64,000 bases of DNA from Chitinophaga niastensis (GCF_003014755.1 NZ_PYAW01000001.1:1302001-1366000), one strand, 5' to 3'. Numbered from the stretch's first letter, positions 34,192-44,400 are shown. The notes: generated by a model from the letters alone, not told the origin. A program made the numbers and translations.

Positions 34192-35901
34192 TTATCTAAC
34201 GCCGTGCATCCATTTTTTCAGGAAACCGGAGAGCAGGAATAATATTACAGCAGCAGTTCCTGGTAAGATTACAAACACCATGAAGAACTCATAGAGGTTG
34301 TGAATGGTGAACCCTGCAAAAGTTGGATAATGAGTAGCCAGTTTCAGTTCCTTCAATTTATCCAGTTGCTGGGCGGTAGCGCTAATAGTACCATCCAATA
34401 CCCCTTTCAGGTTAATGCCATTTTTAGATGCCAGTTCATATTTATCGATAGTTGGCGGCAGTAAAGCCCCCAAAGTACCTGCCAGTGCATATCCTGCAGC
34501 ATTAGCCAGGAACCATACGCCCATCAGTAAAGAAGAAAAGCGGCGTGGCGCCAGTTTAGCCACCAGGGATAAACCGATTGGTGATAAACATAATTCGCCC
34601 AGTGTATGGAACAGATACATCAGGATCAACCAGCTTACACCCAGTTTTTCGTTAGGGCCGAGGTTCTTCATCTGTATAGCGATGATGAAAAATCCTAAGG
34701 CTAACAATGCCAGGCCTAATGATTGTTTAACCGGGGAGATAGGCTCCAGGTTACGTTGCTGCAATTTCAGCCATAACCAGCTGAAAGGCAATGCAAATAC
34801 GATGATGAAGATGGAGTTAGCGTTTTGTACGAAGCTTGGCGGCATGTTCCAGCCGAGGAGGCGACGATCTGTCTGGTAGTCCGCAATAAACGTGAGGGAA
34901 GAACCAGCCTGCTCAAAACAAGCCCAGAAGAAGATAACAAAGAAGGCTACAAAGTATAGCACGATAATTCTTTGTCTTTCTACTTTGGTAATAGATTTAT
35001 CTGTCAGGATCAACACACCGAGGCTGATACCAGCTGCATAGATGAAAGGATACAGCCATGCTTTAATAGGATTGGGATCCAGTGACAGGTAGTGGATGCC
35101 GATGAATAACACCACCATTAATACCAGTACACCCAGGATAGCGCCGGGAGTGAATTTGGCTTTATCTGATTCCCCTTCGATGGAAGATGGTTTGCTGAAG
35201 TCTGGTTTAGCGCCGATGGCCTTGCCTTCGGGGGTAACCACATATTTATCTTTCAGGAAGTAGAAGAGTATCGTTCCCGTGAACATAGCCAGGCCGGCAG
35301 CCAGGAAGCCCCATTTGAAGGCGCTTACCATTCTGAAGCCGTTTAAATCTACTTTATCACCCAGGATAGGGCAAATGAGCATACCGAGGAATGCGCCCAT
35401 ATTGATACCCATATAAAAGATGGTGAAAGCAGAATCCAGGCGGCCGTCGTTTTTAGGATATAGCTGGCCTACCATGGAAGAGATATTGGGTTTGAAAAAG
35501 CCATTACCGAAGATGATCACCAGGAGGGCGACCCATACGATTGTTTTGGCCAGTTCTACGTTGGAGGCGTAGATAGTAGCACTGAACACCATTAATAGCT
35601 GCCCGATGCCCATTACAAAACCACCTAATATGATACAGTTTCTGTTGCCCAGGTACCGATCAGCAATATATCCACCCAGCATAGGGGTCAGATAGCAAAG
35701 CCCGAGGAAACCGCCATAGATATAAGAAGAATCTGCTTCAGAGAAAGAAAGTGCATTTACCAGGAAGAGCGTTAATAACGCCCTCATTCCATAAAAGTTA
35801 AATCGTTCCCACATTTCTGTGGCAAATAACACTCTGAGCCCTTTAGGGTGGCCCGTCTGCGAGGCAATAGGGGACTCTTGTGCAACAGCAGTTTGCATCA
35901 T
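34192..35901 (-). CDS. Peptide MFS transporter (POT/PTR family)
   Basis: 569 residues. PTR signatures are MWERFNFYGMRALLTLF near the N-terminus (the ExxERF proton-coupling motif is seen as EMWERF), GGYIADRYLGNRNCIILGG and FTIFYMGINMGAFLGMLICP. About 14 helices are predicted, with an extended loop near residue 500. It is a proton-coupled di/tripeptide importer. ATG 35901 or the next codon (MMQTAVAQE) may start the protein. It is divergent from purD across 171 bases. Confidence 0.93.
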   Translation of the reverse strand: MMQTAVAQESPIASQTGHPKGLRVLFATEMWERFNFYGMRALLTLFLVNALSFSEADSSYIYGGFLGLCYLTPMLGGYIADRYLGNRNCIILGGFVMGIGQLLMVFSATIYASNVELAKTIVWVALLVIIFGNGFFKPNISSMVGQLYPKNDGRLDSAFTIFYMGINMGAFLGMLICPILGDKVDLNGFRMVSAFKWGFLAAGLAMFTGTILFYFLKDKYVVTPEGKAIGAKPDFSKPSSIEGESDKAKFTPGAILGVLVLMVVLFIGIHYLSLDPNPIKAWLYPFIYAAGISLGVLILTDKSITKVERQRIIVLYFVAFFVIFFWACFEQAGSSLTFIADYQTDRRLLGWNMPPSFVQNANSIFIIVFALPFSWLWLKLQQRNLEPISPVKQSLGLALLALGFFIIAIQMKNLGPNEKLGVSWLILMYLFHTLGELCLSPIGLSLVAKLAPRRFSSLLMGVWFLANAAGYALAGTLGALLPPTIDKYELASKNGINLKGVLDGTISATAQQLDKLKELKLATHYPTFAGFTIHNLYEFFMVFVILPGTAAVILFLLSGFLKKWMHGVR

Positions 35902-36072
35902 AAATTGGTTAGTTTTAGCAATAGTTGTTTTAAGATTTTGTTAACCTCTAAATGTGGCAAGTTAAATAAAATCGGTAATCTGCGTAAAAAAATGGTGGGA
36001 ATGCTCACTTTTTGTGCTTTTTTGCTCTTTCTTTGCACTTTCTTTCGCATCTGCATTTATTAGGCAAATCAT

Positions 36073-37350
36073 ATGAACATATTATTACTTGGAAGTGGTG
36101 GCCGGGAACACGCACTGGCTCTTAAAATGTCGCAAAGCACACAGTGTGGTCAATTGTTTATTGCCCCTGGTAATGCCGGTACCGCACAATGCGGTAAGAA
36201 TGTGAACATGGGTGTAAGTGATTTTGAAAAGATAAAAACCTTTTGCCTGGAACATGCCATAGACCTTGTTGTACCGGGTTCTGAAGAAGCGCTGGTGAAT
36301 GGTATTTATGATTTTTTCAGTAAGGATGCGGCTTTGCAACATATTCCGGTAATGGGACCTTCGCAGGAAGGTGCACAGCTGGAGGGCAGCAAGGCTTACG
36401 CCAAGTTGTTTATGCAACGTAATAATATTCCTACTGCTGCTTATCGCGAGTTTAATGAAAAAAATTATGAAGAAGGAATAGCTTATCTTCAGCAGCACTC
36501 CTTACCAATTGTTTTGAAAGCAGATGGACTGGCAGCTGGTAAAGGAGTAGTAATAGTTGCCAATCATGAAGATGCATTGGAAGAATTTGAGCAGATGATT
36601 AAGTCAGCCAAATTTGGTGATGCCAGCAAAACCGTTGTAGTAGAGGAGTTTCTGACAGGTATTGAGTTATCTGTTTTCGCTATCACAGATGGTCATTCTT
36701 ATAAAATATTACCTGAAGCAAAAGATTATAAAAGAATTGGTGAAGGAGATACGGGTCTTAACACGGGTGGTATGGGGGCTGTATCTCCTGTTCCCTTTGC
36801 AGATGCGGCATTCATGACCAAAGTAGAAGATCAGATTATCCGTCCGACTATTGCCGGCTTATCAAAAGAAGGGATTGTGTATTACGGATTTGTCTTTTTT
36901 GGCCTGATTAATGTAGCTGGGGAGCCTTTCGTGATTGAGTATAATTGTCGTATGGGTGATCCGGAAACGGAAGTTGTCATGCCCCGTTTACAAAATGATC
37001 TGTTGGAATTGTTTACTGCTGTTGCACAGGGGAAACTGAACGAACAAACTATTTATGCAGATGCACGTGTAGCTGCAACCATGATGCTGGTATCAAAAGG
37101 ATATCCTGAAGCATATGAAAAGAACAAAGTAATTACCGGCATTCCGGCTCCGACACGCGACCAGATCGTATTTCATGCAGGTACCAAACAGGACGGCAAT
37201 GATGTGTTGAGCAATGGAGGTCGTGTACTGTCGATTACTTCACTGGCAGCTGATCTGTCGCTGGCTTTGGCACATTCGGTGCAAACAGCTGAGCAGATTG
37301 CGTTTGACGGTAAAGTGTATCGTCGTGATATCGGATATGAATTCATTTAG
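36073..37350 (+). CDS. purD: Phosphoribosylamine--glycine ligase PurD
   Basis: 425 residues, ATP-grasp fold. Landmarks are MNILLLGSGGREHALALKM, PLVLKADGLAAGKGV-type ATP site (seen as PIVLKADGLAAGKGVVIV), GDTGLNTGGMGAVSPVPF and VIEYNCRMGDPETEVVMPRL. It performs the second step of purine synthesis. It is a single gene, not in a pur operon. The TAG stop is part of the first TTAGCAT unit of repeat A5. Confidence 0.97.
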   Translation: MNILLLGSGGREHALALKMSQSTQCGQLFIAPGNAGTAQCGKNVNMGVSDFEKIKTFCLEHAIDLVVPGSEEALVNGIYDFFSKDAALQHIPVMGPSQEGAQLEGSKAYAKLFMQRNNIPTAAYREFNEKNYEEGIAYLQQHSLPIVLKADGLAAGKGVVIVANHEDALEEFEQMIKSAKFGDASKTVVVEEFLTGIELSVFAITDGHSYKILPEAKDYKRIGEGDTGLNTGGMGAVSPVPFADAAFMTKVEDQIIRPTIAGLSKEGIVYYGFVFFGLINVAGEPFVIEYNCRMGDPETEVVMPRLQNDLLELFTAVAQGKLNEQTIYADARVAATMMLVSKGYPEAYEKNKVITGIPAPTRDQIVFHAGTKQDGNDVLSNGGRVLSITSLAADLSLALAHSVQTAEQIAFDGKVYRRDIGYEFI

Positions 37351-37457
37351 CATTTAGCTATTAGTGTTTAACTTTTAGAACTTAGCGGGTTAACTGCTAA
37401 CAGATAAAAGTTTAAACCGCTAAGGTTTAAGGGCTAAAAGCTAATTGCTAACAGCTA
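37347..37457. repeat. Heptamer inverted repeat, family A (A5)
   Basis: The left arm is a run of six near-heptamers (TTAGCAT, TTAGCTA, TTAGTGT, TTAACTT, TTAGAAC, TTAGCGG). The right arm is a looser reverse complement ending CTAATTGCTAACAGCT. The purD stop codon is inside the first unit. The longest family A member. Confidence 0.83.
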
Positions 37458-37709
37458 CAGTGGGGAGGACTGGTACAGGACAATTGAAAAGCGGGACTTG
37501 TAAGGCGTAATTTTTAGCGTCAGGAACAATTAAAACGGGTTAATTCCGTTCATCTGGTCGGAGCATAAAGAGAGCAGTTACTATGCCGTTTATACAACAA
37601 ATAAGTTTTTTTAATATTTAGCCGTATTATTGCAAGAATATCCATTTTTTGCATCGTATATTCGTTGGAATTATTCATTTTTGCATTCTAATTTTTGACC
37701 GTATCAACA
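37458..37709. other. Leader region of the mreB operon, no gene seen
   Basis: About 250 bases between repeat A5 and mreB. I see no convincing reading frame, tRNA or hairpin with T-run. The last 100 bases are AT-rich and probably hold the promoter of the rod-shape operon, but no clear TTFG/TAnnTTTG-type pair (TTTG then TAnnTTTG) at proper spacing was found. Confidence 0.5.
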
Positions 37710-38732
37710 ATGGGATTTTTTAATTTTTTAACGCAGGAAATCGCGATTGATCTTGGTACAGCGAACACGCTGATAATTCATAATGACCAGGTGGTAGTGG
37801 ACGAGCCTTCCATTGTAGCGATAGAACGGGCTAGTGGCAAAATTGTGGCAGTTGGAAAGAAGGCCATGATGATGCACGAAAAAACACACGAATATCTTCG
37901 TACTATACGTCCCCTGAAAGATGGCGTGATAGCGGACTTTAATGCCGCTGAAGGAATGATCAGGGAACTCATAAAAATGATTTACCCCAAAAAACCGCTG
38001 TTTGCTCCAAGCTGGCGTATGGTGATCTGCATCCCTTCCAGTATTACGGAAGTGGAAAAGAGAGCAGTACGTGACTCTGCTGAGCAGGCTGGTGCCAAAG
38101 AGGTATATCTGATACATGAACCTATGGCTGCTGCCCTCGGTATTGGTATTGATGTGGAAGAACCAGTGGGTAACATGATCATTGACATTGGCGGTGGTAC
38201 TACCGGTATTTCGGTAATAGCACTGGCCGGTATTGTATGCGACCAGAGTATCCGTATCGCCGGTGATGAATTCACTGCTGATATCATGGAAGCACTGCGT
38301 CGTTATCATAGCTTACTGATCGGTGAAAGAACAGCAGAACAGATCAAGATACACATCGGATCTGCCCTGAAAGAACTGGATAACCCGCCAGATGATATTC
38401 CGGTAAACGGAAGGGATCTGGTTACCGGTATCCCTAAGCAAATCATGGTATCTTACCAGGAAATTGCGGAAGCTCTTGACAAATCTATTTTTAAAATTGA
38501 GGAAGCCATCCTGAAAGCGCTGGAAACAACGCCTCCGGAACTGGCATCAGATATTTATCGCAGAGGTTTATACCTGACAGGTGGCGGTGCATTGCTGCGT
38601 GGACTGGATAAGCGTCTTACCCAAAAAATCAAACTGCCTGTTCATGTAGCAGATGATCCGTTGCGCGCGGTAGTGAGAGGTACGGGTATTGCATTAAAGC
38701 ATGTTGGTAAGTATCCTTTCCTGATGCAATAA
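37710..38732 (+). CDS. mreB: Rod shape-determining protein MreB
   Basis: 340 residues from ATG 37710 (MGFFNFLTQEIAIDLGTANTL). Actin fold with phosphate loop IAIDLGTANT, second phosphate motif IDIGGGTTGISVIAL and adenosine motif LTGGGALLRGLDKRL. It polymerises on the inner membrane and guides cell-wall insertion. It heads the classic operon mreB-mreC-mreD-mrdA-rodA; a 73-base inverted repeat separates it from mreC and may lower downstream expression. Confidence 0.97.
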   Translation: MGFFNFLTQEIAIDLGTANTLIIHNDQVVVDEPSIVAIERASGKIVAVGKKAMMMHEKTHEYLRTIRPLKDGVIADFNAAEGMIRELIKMIYPKKPLFAPSWRMVICIPSSITEVEKRAVRDSAEQAGAKEVYLIHEPMAAALGIGIDVEEPVGNMIIDIGGGTTGISVIALAGIVCDQSIRIAGDEFTADIMEALRRYHSLLIGERTAEQIKIHIGSALKELDNPPDDIPVNGRDLVTGIPKQIMVSYQEIAEALDKSIFKIEEAILKALETTPPELASDIYRRGLYLTGGGALLRGLDKRLTQKIKLPVHVADDPLRAVVRGTGIALKHVGKYPFLMQ

Positions 38733-38740
38733 ACCTATTT

Positions 38741-38813
38741 TGTGATTTAGATATTTTGTTATTCAACAACTTGCCTGCATTTTGACAAATAACAAAATAT
38801 CTAAATATTCACA
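38741..38813. repeat. Inverted repeat between mreB and mreC (D1)
   Basis: TGTGATTTAGATATTTTGTT (with ATT following) at 38741-38763 pairs with the reverse complement at 38788-38813, with one 3-base insertion. It starts nine bases after the mreB stop. The arms do not show the 7- or 9-base rhythm clearly, so I keep it separate from families A to C. Confidence 0.75.
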
Positions 38814-38833
38814 TCTCTAAACAATGCGCGCTT

Positions 38834-39721
38834 GTGCGAAATTTAATCATTTTCTTTAGGCGATACTTTAACTTCTTCTTATTTCTGCTGCTGGAAGTGA
38901 TTTGTATGGTATGGGTATTCCAGCGTAACGACTTTCAGCGAACAGCCTACCTCAGCTCCGCCAACAATGTGAGCGGTAAGTTATACGACAAGTATAACAA
39001 CGTACAGTATTACTTTCACCTGAAATCTACAAATGACAGCCTGGTGCTCGAAAACATGCGGTTGCACAATGCATTGCGCACGAGTTACGATAGCATGGTG
39101 ACTACCAACGGTACAAAAACAGACACCCTCCGCCAGTATAGCGATGATACCGCGCACAAAGTAATCAGTACGCAGATTCGCCATTATGAATACTTTGCTG
39201 CTAAGGTGATCAACAACTCACTGAACAAACCTGTCAATTATATTACTATTCACCGTGGCAAACTGCAGGGAATCCGGCCTAATATGGGCGTGATCAGCAG
39301 CAGCGGCGTGGTGGGGGTAGTAAGGAGTGTGAGTGATAACTATTCAGTAGTACTGTCGATGCTCTCCAAATCCAATTCCGTATCCATCAGTGCCCGCCTG
39401 GGACAGGGGAAGGAAATGGGCTCCGTACATTGGGATGGGGAAGATCCGGGATATGCCCTGTTAAAGGATGTACCTAAAAGTGCCAAAGTAAATAAAGGAG
39501 ATACCGTGGTAACCAGTGGCTTTTCTGCCCTGTTTCCGGAAAACATTCCTATTGGTTATGTGGAAAACATTGCCGTAGGAGATAAAGCCAGCACCTCGTT
39601 TACTATCCGTTTGAAATTGGCTACCAATTTCTTTAACCTGCAATATGTGTACGTGATAGAAAACCTGTTGAAAGACGAACAACAACGATTGGAAGATTCA
39701 ACGTATAAGTTGATTAAATGA
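38834..39721 (+). CDS. mreC: Rod shape-determining protein MreC
   Basis: 295 residues. A single N-terminal membrane helix (about 10-28) is followed by a periplasmic coiled coil (STNDSLVLENMRLHNAL) and the MreC beta domain: NYITIHRGKLQGIRPNMGVIS, GVVGVVRSVSDNYSVVLS and the GDTVVTSGFSALFPENIPIGYV segment. It starts with GTG 38834; the nearby ATG at 38824 is out of frame. It overlaps mreD by four bases (ATGA), indicating coupled translation. Confidence 0.93.
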   Translation: MRNLIIFFRRYFNFFLFLLLEVICMVWVFQRNDFQRTAYLSSANNVSGKLYDKYNNVQYYFHLKSTNDSLVLENMRLHNALRTSYDSMVTTNGTKTDTLRQYSDDTAHKVISTQIRHYEYFAAKVINNSLNKPVNYITIHRGKLQGIRPNMGVISSSGVVGVVRSVSDNYSVVLSMLSKSNSVSISARLGQGKEMGSVHWDGEDPGYALLKDVPKSAKVNKGDTVVTSGFSALFPENIPIGYVENIAVGDKASTSFTIRLKLATNFFNLQYVYVIENLLKDEQQRLEDSTYKLIK

Positions 39722-40227
39722 GTATACTGTTAAGAAATATAATCCGCTTTGTGCTCCTGTTACTGATACAGGTATTTGTGCTCAATGAAATATTGTTGCA
39801 CCAGTTGGTGAGCCCATATCTCTACATGCTTTTTATACTGGCGCTACCTTTTAACCTGCCTCGTCCGGTATTGATGTTACTTGGTTTATTCATGGGGCTG
39901 TCGCTGGATATGTTTATGAATACACCGGGGATGCATGCTGCAGCCTGTGTGTTTATAGCTTACCTGCGCCCTTTTATTATCAATATCCTATCGCCGCAGG
40001 GAGGTTTTGAAACAACGCAGAAAACGCCATCTATGACCAGTATGGGCGTATCGCAATTTCTGATCTATGCTGCTATCCTGGTATTCCTGCATCACACCGT
40101 ATTTTTTACGCTGGAAGTGTTTGGCATGGGGAATCCGTTATATGTGATAATGAAGATTGTTTCGTCTACACTCGCCAGCTTATTCCTGATTGTGCTTTAT
40201 GAATTACTGTTCTTCTCGAAGAAATAA
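39718..40227 (+). CDS. mreD: Rod shape-determining protein MreD
   Basis: 169 residues with about five membrane helices. Weakly conserved as MreD proteins are, but the position, the size and segments such as LVSPYLYMLFILALPFNLPR and GLSLDMFMNTPGMHAAACVF (dispersed acidic residue in a helix) fit. It is an inner-membrane part of the elongasome. The start codon overlaps the mreC stop. Confidence 0.88.
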   Translation: MSILLRNIIRFVLLLLIQVFVLNEILLHQLVSPYLYMLFILALPFNLPRPVLMLLGLFMGLSLDMFMNTPGMHAAACVFIAYLRPFIINILSPQGGFETTQKTPSMTSMGVSQFLIYAAILVFLHHTVFFTLEVFGMGNPLYVIMKIVSSTLASLFLIVLYELLFFSKK

Positions 40228-40281
40228 TTCTTAGCTTTTTCATGTAGGTTTGTAACTTAAAATATATCCGTCCTTAATAGC

Positions 40282-42219
40282 ATGTCAGTATTTAATCAGC
40301 CCAGGAAAAGAGTAATACAGATGATAATACTTGGGATGGTAATTCTGATCATCACAAGGTTATTTTTTTTACAGATAGTAGAAAAGAAATACGCCAAGCT
40401 GGCGGATGCCAATGCTGTGCTCAGAAAGGTAGTATATCCCAGTCGTGGTATCATCTACGATCGCCAGAACCGCAGTATCCTTGGTAATGACGTATTGTAT
40501 GACCTGGTGGTAACACCTGCCAGTGCTAAAAATATTGATACTGCCTACCTCTGTAATATTTTAAACATAGATAAAGAAGAATTCCGGAAACGTATCCTCA
40601 CTGCGATTGTGAAGAATGGTCGTGTGCGACAATCTGTTTTTGCTCCCCTGCTGGCACCCGAAATATTCGGAAAGTTACAGGAGAGCATGTATCTTTTCCA
40701 GCCTGGCTTTGAACTGGTACCCCGGCAAATCCGCTCTTATCCATATTCTGCAGCTGCCAATATATTGGGTTATATCGCGGAGATATCTCCTGCCATGTTA
40801 AAAGATACAGGTGTTTACTCTTCTTACAGCTCCGGTGATTATCTTGGTTTTACAGGTTTGGAAAAGACGTATGAACCTGTTTTAATGGGACAACGGGGTA
40901 TTCAATACCTGGTAAAAGATAACCTGAACAGACCGCAAGGGGCCTACGAAAATGGTGAATTTGACAGTGCGGCAGTAGCAGGTAAAAACCTGCGTCTCTC
41001 GCTGGATATAGAATTGCAGGTACTGGGTGAAAAATTATTGAAAGGTAAGTCGGGCAGTATTGTGGCCATAGATCCGCAAACAGGCGGCATTCTGGCCATG
41101 GTGAGCGGTCCCAGTTTTGACCCGAATCTACTGACCGGTTCCAACAGAAGTGCAAATTTCAGTAAGTTATATACAGACACCACTAAGCCGCTCTTTAACC
41201 GTGCTATTCAGGCTACGTATCCTCCGGGCTCTACTTTTAAGCCTATGATTGCACTGGTGGGACTGGATGAAGGGGTTATCACACCAAGTTTTGGTTATCC
41301 CTGCTCAGGAGCCTATTATGGCTGTACCAGACCTATCAAATGTGAGCACCATGATCCGGGCCATGCGGCCAATCTAAGACTGGCACTGTCGCACTCCTGT
41401 AACTCCTATTTTTCACACGTCTATCGTTTGAGCGTGGATGCGGCCAAGTTTGGCGGTATTAAGGTAGGTGGTATGCAAAAATGGGCGGACTATATGAACA
41501 ACTTTGGCTTCGGTCATAAAATAGGTGTTGATATTCCCAGTGAAGGCAGAGGACTGGTACCAGACACGAAATACTATGATGCCAGGTATAAAGGCAGCTG
41601 GAACTCCTGTACATCAGTATTCCTGGGTATAGGACAGGGTGAATTGCTCTTAACTCCGCTGCAAATGGCCAATGCCATGTGTATTGTAGCCAACCGGGGC
41701 TCTTATTATATTCCCCACTTTGTGAGCAGCATTGATAATGACAATACACATCTGTTGGATAAATATAAAGTGAAACACGATGTAGCCCATATCTCTGATA
41801 CGGCTTACAGCGCGGTAATCCACGGTATGACGGATGTGGTGGAGAGTGGTACAGGACGGATAGCCCAGATTGAAGGCATTACTATAGGTGGTAAAACAGG
41901 TACAGCAGAGAACTATGGTTTTGTGAACGGGGTAAGGACCAAACTGAAGAACCATGCTATATTTATTGCTTTTGCACCTGCCGAACATGCACGTATAGCC
42001 CTGGCCGTTATAGTGGAGAATTCTGGTTTTGGCGCCAAGTATGCGGCACCAATTGCCAGCTTAATGATAGAGAAGTATCTGAAAGACACTATCTCTACCA
42101 AACGTCAGCCTTTGCTGAAATCAGTAATGGAAACGGTGACATTAGACGCATCCATGCTGGCTAAGTCGCACCTGGATTCCCTGAATAACAATGCCGTCAT
42201 AAAGAAAAAGAAGCCTTAA
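40282..42219 (+). CDS. mrdA: Penicillin-binding protein 2 (elongation transpeptidase)
   Basis: 645 residues. A short cytoplasmic tail and one membrane helix (about 11-31) precede the pedestal domain (RGIIYDRQNRSILG) and a transpeptidase domain with STFK (Ser317), SCN (372-374) and KTGTAEN (538-544). It cross-links peptidoglycan during lateral growth in partnership with RodA, whose gene follows 30 bases later. The tail after residue 620 is basic and ends IKKKKP. Confidence 0.95.
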   Translation: MSVFNQPRKRVIQMIILGMVILIITRLFFLQIVEKKYAKLADANAVLRKVVYPSRGIIYDRQNRSILGNDVLYDLVVTPASAKNIDTAYLCNILNIDKEEFRKRILTAIVKNGRVRQSVFAPLLAPEIFGKLQESMYLFQPGFELVPRQIRSYPYSAAANILGYIAEISPAMLKDTGVYSSYSSGDYLGFTGLEKTYEPVLMGQRGIQYLVKDNLNRPQGAYENGEFDSAAVAGKNLRLSLDIELQVLGEKLLKGKSGSIVAIDPQTGGILAMVSGPSFDPNLLTGSNRSANFSKLYTDTTKPLFNRAIQATYPPGSTFKPMIALVGLDEGVITPSFGYPCSGAYYGCTRPIKCEHHDPGHAANLRLALSHSCNSYFSHVYRLSVDAAKFGGIKVGGMQKWADYMNNFGFGHKIGVDIPSEGRGLVPDTKYYDARYKGSWNSCTSVFLGIGQGELLLTPLQMANAMCIVANRGSYYIPHFVSSIDNDNTHLLDKYKVKHDVAHISDTAYSAVIHGMTDVVESGTGRIAQIEGITIGGKTGTAENYGFVNGVRTKLKNHAIFIAFAPAEHARIALAVIVENSGFGAKYAAPIASLMIEKYLKDTISTKRQPLLKSVMETVTLDASMLAKSHLDSLNNNAVIKKKKP

Positions 42220-42249
42220 CCAATCATCGAATAAACCGATAAATTTATA

Positions 42250-43536
42250 ATGAACCGCTCGCAAGCCAAACTGACACAAGGGATAGACTGGCCTATTGTA
42301 GGTCTTTACCTCGCATTGGTGATCATCGGCATTATGTCCATTTTTGCTGCGGAATATCGGGGAGATGATAATGTCTGGATGGATATTATACATCCCGGCA
42401 AAAACTATTCACGGCAGTTGATCTGGTTTAGTGCATCCCTGGTGCTGGCTTCTGTAATATGGCTTACAGACAGTAAGCTTTTTACAGCCACCGCCAATCT
42501 ACTGTATGTGGGAGGCTTATTATTGCTACTATTGGTGTTAGGGATAGGTAAAGATGTGAAGGGATCGCATTCCTGGCTGATGGTAGGAAGCTTCCAGTTT
42601 CAGCCCGCAGAGCTGACGAAGCTGTGTACCAACCTGGCTTTGGCCAAATATATATCCTCGCAGGAAACAGATTTTACCAAACTCCGATCGCGGCTGATTG
42701 CAGCAGCGATTGCGCTCGTTCCTGCCGGGATCATCATTTTGCAGTCTGAAACCGGACTGGCATTGGTTTATTTCTCTTTCTTCCTGGTGATGTATCGCGA
42801 AGGATTACCCGGTGTATTGCTGGTGATTGCCTTCTCCGGTATTGTGTTGGTATTATCTGCCTTGTTAGTAGACCGAACGATACTCTTTATCATATTCACC
42901 GTAATCACTGCACTGGTCATATACTTTAGCCGGCGCGAAATAAAACGAAAGCGATCGAGACTGGCCATCATCCTTGGGGTGTATGCTTTTTGCGGATTGT
43001 TCGTGATGTTTATTGTGCCTTTTGCCTTTACCAAAGTGCTGAAAGATTACCAGGTGCGTCGTATTGAAGTAATGCTGGGTAAAGAAAATGATCCCAAAGC
43101 TACTTACAATACCCGCCAAAGTATGATTGCTATTGGTTCTGGTGGCTTTTGGGGCAAAGGTTATCTGAAAGGTACTCAAACCCGTTATGATTTTGTACCT
43201 GAACAGAGTACTGACTTTATCTTTTGTACTATAGGGGAAGACTTCGGCTTCTTTGGCAGTGTGATCTTCCTGGGCATTTATGTAGCGTTGCTCTTCCGGA
43301 TCATATTTGTGGCGGAGCGACAGCGATCGACATTTACGCGAGTCTATGCCTATGGGGTAGCCGGCGTCATCTTTTTCCACTTATCAATTAATGTGGCCAT
43401 GACCATCGGTTTGGCGCCAGTAATCGGTATCCCGTTGCCATTGGTGAGTTACGGGGGATCTTCCCTGATGACATTTACCATGCTGATATTTATCCTGCTC
43501 CGGTTGGATGCAGACAGGCAAATGGTATTGAGATAA
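42250..43536 (+). CDS. rodA: Rod shape-determining protein RodA (SEDS glycosyltransferase)
   Basis: 428 residues with about ten membrane helices. SEDS features are KDVKGSHSWLMVGSFQFQPAELTKL, QSETGLALVY in the region of the essential acidic residue, a YNTRQSMIAIGSGGFWGKGY loop, FVPEQSTDFIFCTIGEDFGF and PLPLVSYGGSSLMT. It polymerises glycan strands from lipid II together with PBP2. It is the last gene of the mre operon; its stop codon adjoins repeat A6. Confidence 0.95.
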   Translation: MNRSQAKLTQGIDWPIVGLYLALVIIGIMSIFAAEYRGDDNVWMDIIHPGKNYSRQLIWFSASLVLASVIWLTDSKLFTATANLLYVGGLLLLLLVLGIGKDVKGSHSWLMVGSFQFQPAELTKLCTNLALAKYISSQETDFTKLRSRLIAAAIALVPAGIIILQSETGLALVYFSFFLVMYREGLPGVLLVIAFSGIVLVLSALLVDRTILFIIFTVITALVIYFSRREIKRKRSRLAIILGVYAFCGLFVMFIVPFAFTKVLKDYQVRRIEVMLGKENDPKATYNTRQSMIAIGSGGFWGKGYLKGTQTRYDFVPEQSTDFIFCTIGEDFGFFGSVIFLGIYVALLFRIIFVAERQRSTFTRVYAYGVAGVIFFHLSINVAMTIGLAPVIGIPLPLVSYGGSSLMTFTMLIFILLRLDADRQMVLR

Positions 43537-43616
43537 GCTTTTAGTTTTTAGCAATTAGCTTTTAGGTAAATGCAGCGTATTGATCATCTTCGCTGCATTT
43601 GCCTAAAAGCTAAAAG
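43535..43616. repeat. Heptamer inverted repeat, family A (A6)
   Basis: TTAGTTT, TTAGCAA, TTAGCTT and TTAGGTA lead into a strong stem: GCTTTTAGGTAAATGCAGCG pairs with CGCTGCATTTGCCTAAAAGC, with a 15-base loop. It begins in the rodA stop codon and ends 24 bases before the MBL gene. Confidence 0.87.
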
Positions 43617-43639
43617 CCCGAATCGCTTATCTTTGCAAA

Positions 43640-44386
43640 ATGGCACGTATTATTCCATTATCAGAAGGGTCATTTACCGTAGACGGGACCAAGAAATTTT
43701 CTCCTTTTAAAGTGGGAACAGACCATATGCAGGATCGTCCGCATGGTTCATTGCTTGTAGAAATACAGCCGTTCCTGGTGATCACGGATCGTGATTATAT
43801 TTTATTTGACACTGGTTTGGGATTTCGTAATTCCGATGGCGTATTGCAAATACATCAGCACCTGATAAACAACGGGATTAATCCTATGGAGATCACTAAA
43901 GTGCTGATGAGCCATCTGCATAAGGATCATTCCGGCGGTGTAACTGCTGTTGATCCGATTACCGGCGAGCGCACCCTCACCTTTCCCAATGCTACTTATT
44001 ATGTGAATAATGAAGAGATGGTATATGCTATGGAGCATGCCGGCAAATCATATCATTCTGAAGATATTGTGTTATTAGGGCAACGTGATAATGTGGTTTT
44101 TACTACCGGCAACGGTACTATCGACGGGTATATTCATTATGAAGTAACCGGGGGCCATTGTCCATATCACCAGGTATTCCTGGTAGATGACGGAGAAGAT
44201 AAAGTATTTTTTGGGGGAGATGTAGCACCGCAGATATCACAGATGAAAAGCCGCTTTGCCGCCAAGTATGATTATGATGGCAAACGCAGTATGGAGCTTC
44301 GCCAGGAGTTCCTGGAGCGGGGCAAGCAGGAAGGCTGGACATTCCTCTTTTATCATGATACCAAAGAACCATTTGCTAAGTTCTGA
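43640..44386 (+). CDS. MBL fold metallo-hydrolase
   Basis: 248 residues, metallo-beta-lactamase fold. The zinc motif is HLHKDH at 92-97; further ligands lie in GGHCPYHQVFL and VFFGGDVAP. It is of the lactonase/hydrolase type; the substrate cannot be predicted. It has no signal peptide. It is followed 14 bases on by an AraC regulator, so the two may be co-transcribed. Confidence 0.9.
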   Translation: MARIIPLSEGSFTVDGTKKFSPFKVGTDHMQDRPHGSLLVEIQPFLVITDRDYILFDTGLGFRNSDGVLQIHQHLINNGINPMEITKVLMSHLHKDHSGGVTAVDPITGERTLTFPNATYYVNNEEMVYAMEHAGKSYHSEDIVLLGQRDNVVFTTGNGTIDGYIHYEVTGGHCPYHQVFLVDDGEDKVFFGGDVAPQISQMKSRFAAKYDYDGKRSMELRQEFLERGKQEGWTFLFYHDTKEPFAKF

Positions 44387-44400
44387 TTAGTAGATTAGCT

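Noticed and set aside
37458..37709. Possible small RNA or tRNA upstream of mreB
   Set aside because: No cloverleaf, conserved T-loop or terminator was found; probably just leader sequence.
38824..38840. ATG ten bases before the mreC GTG as its start
   Set aside because: It is out of frame with MreC and meets a stop quickly.
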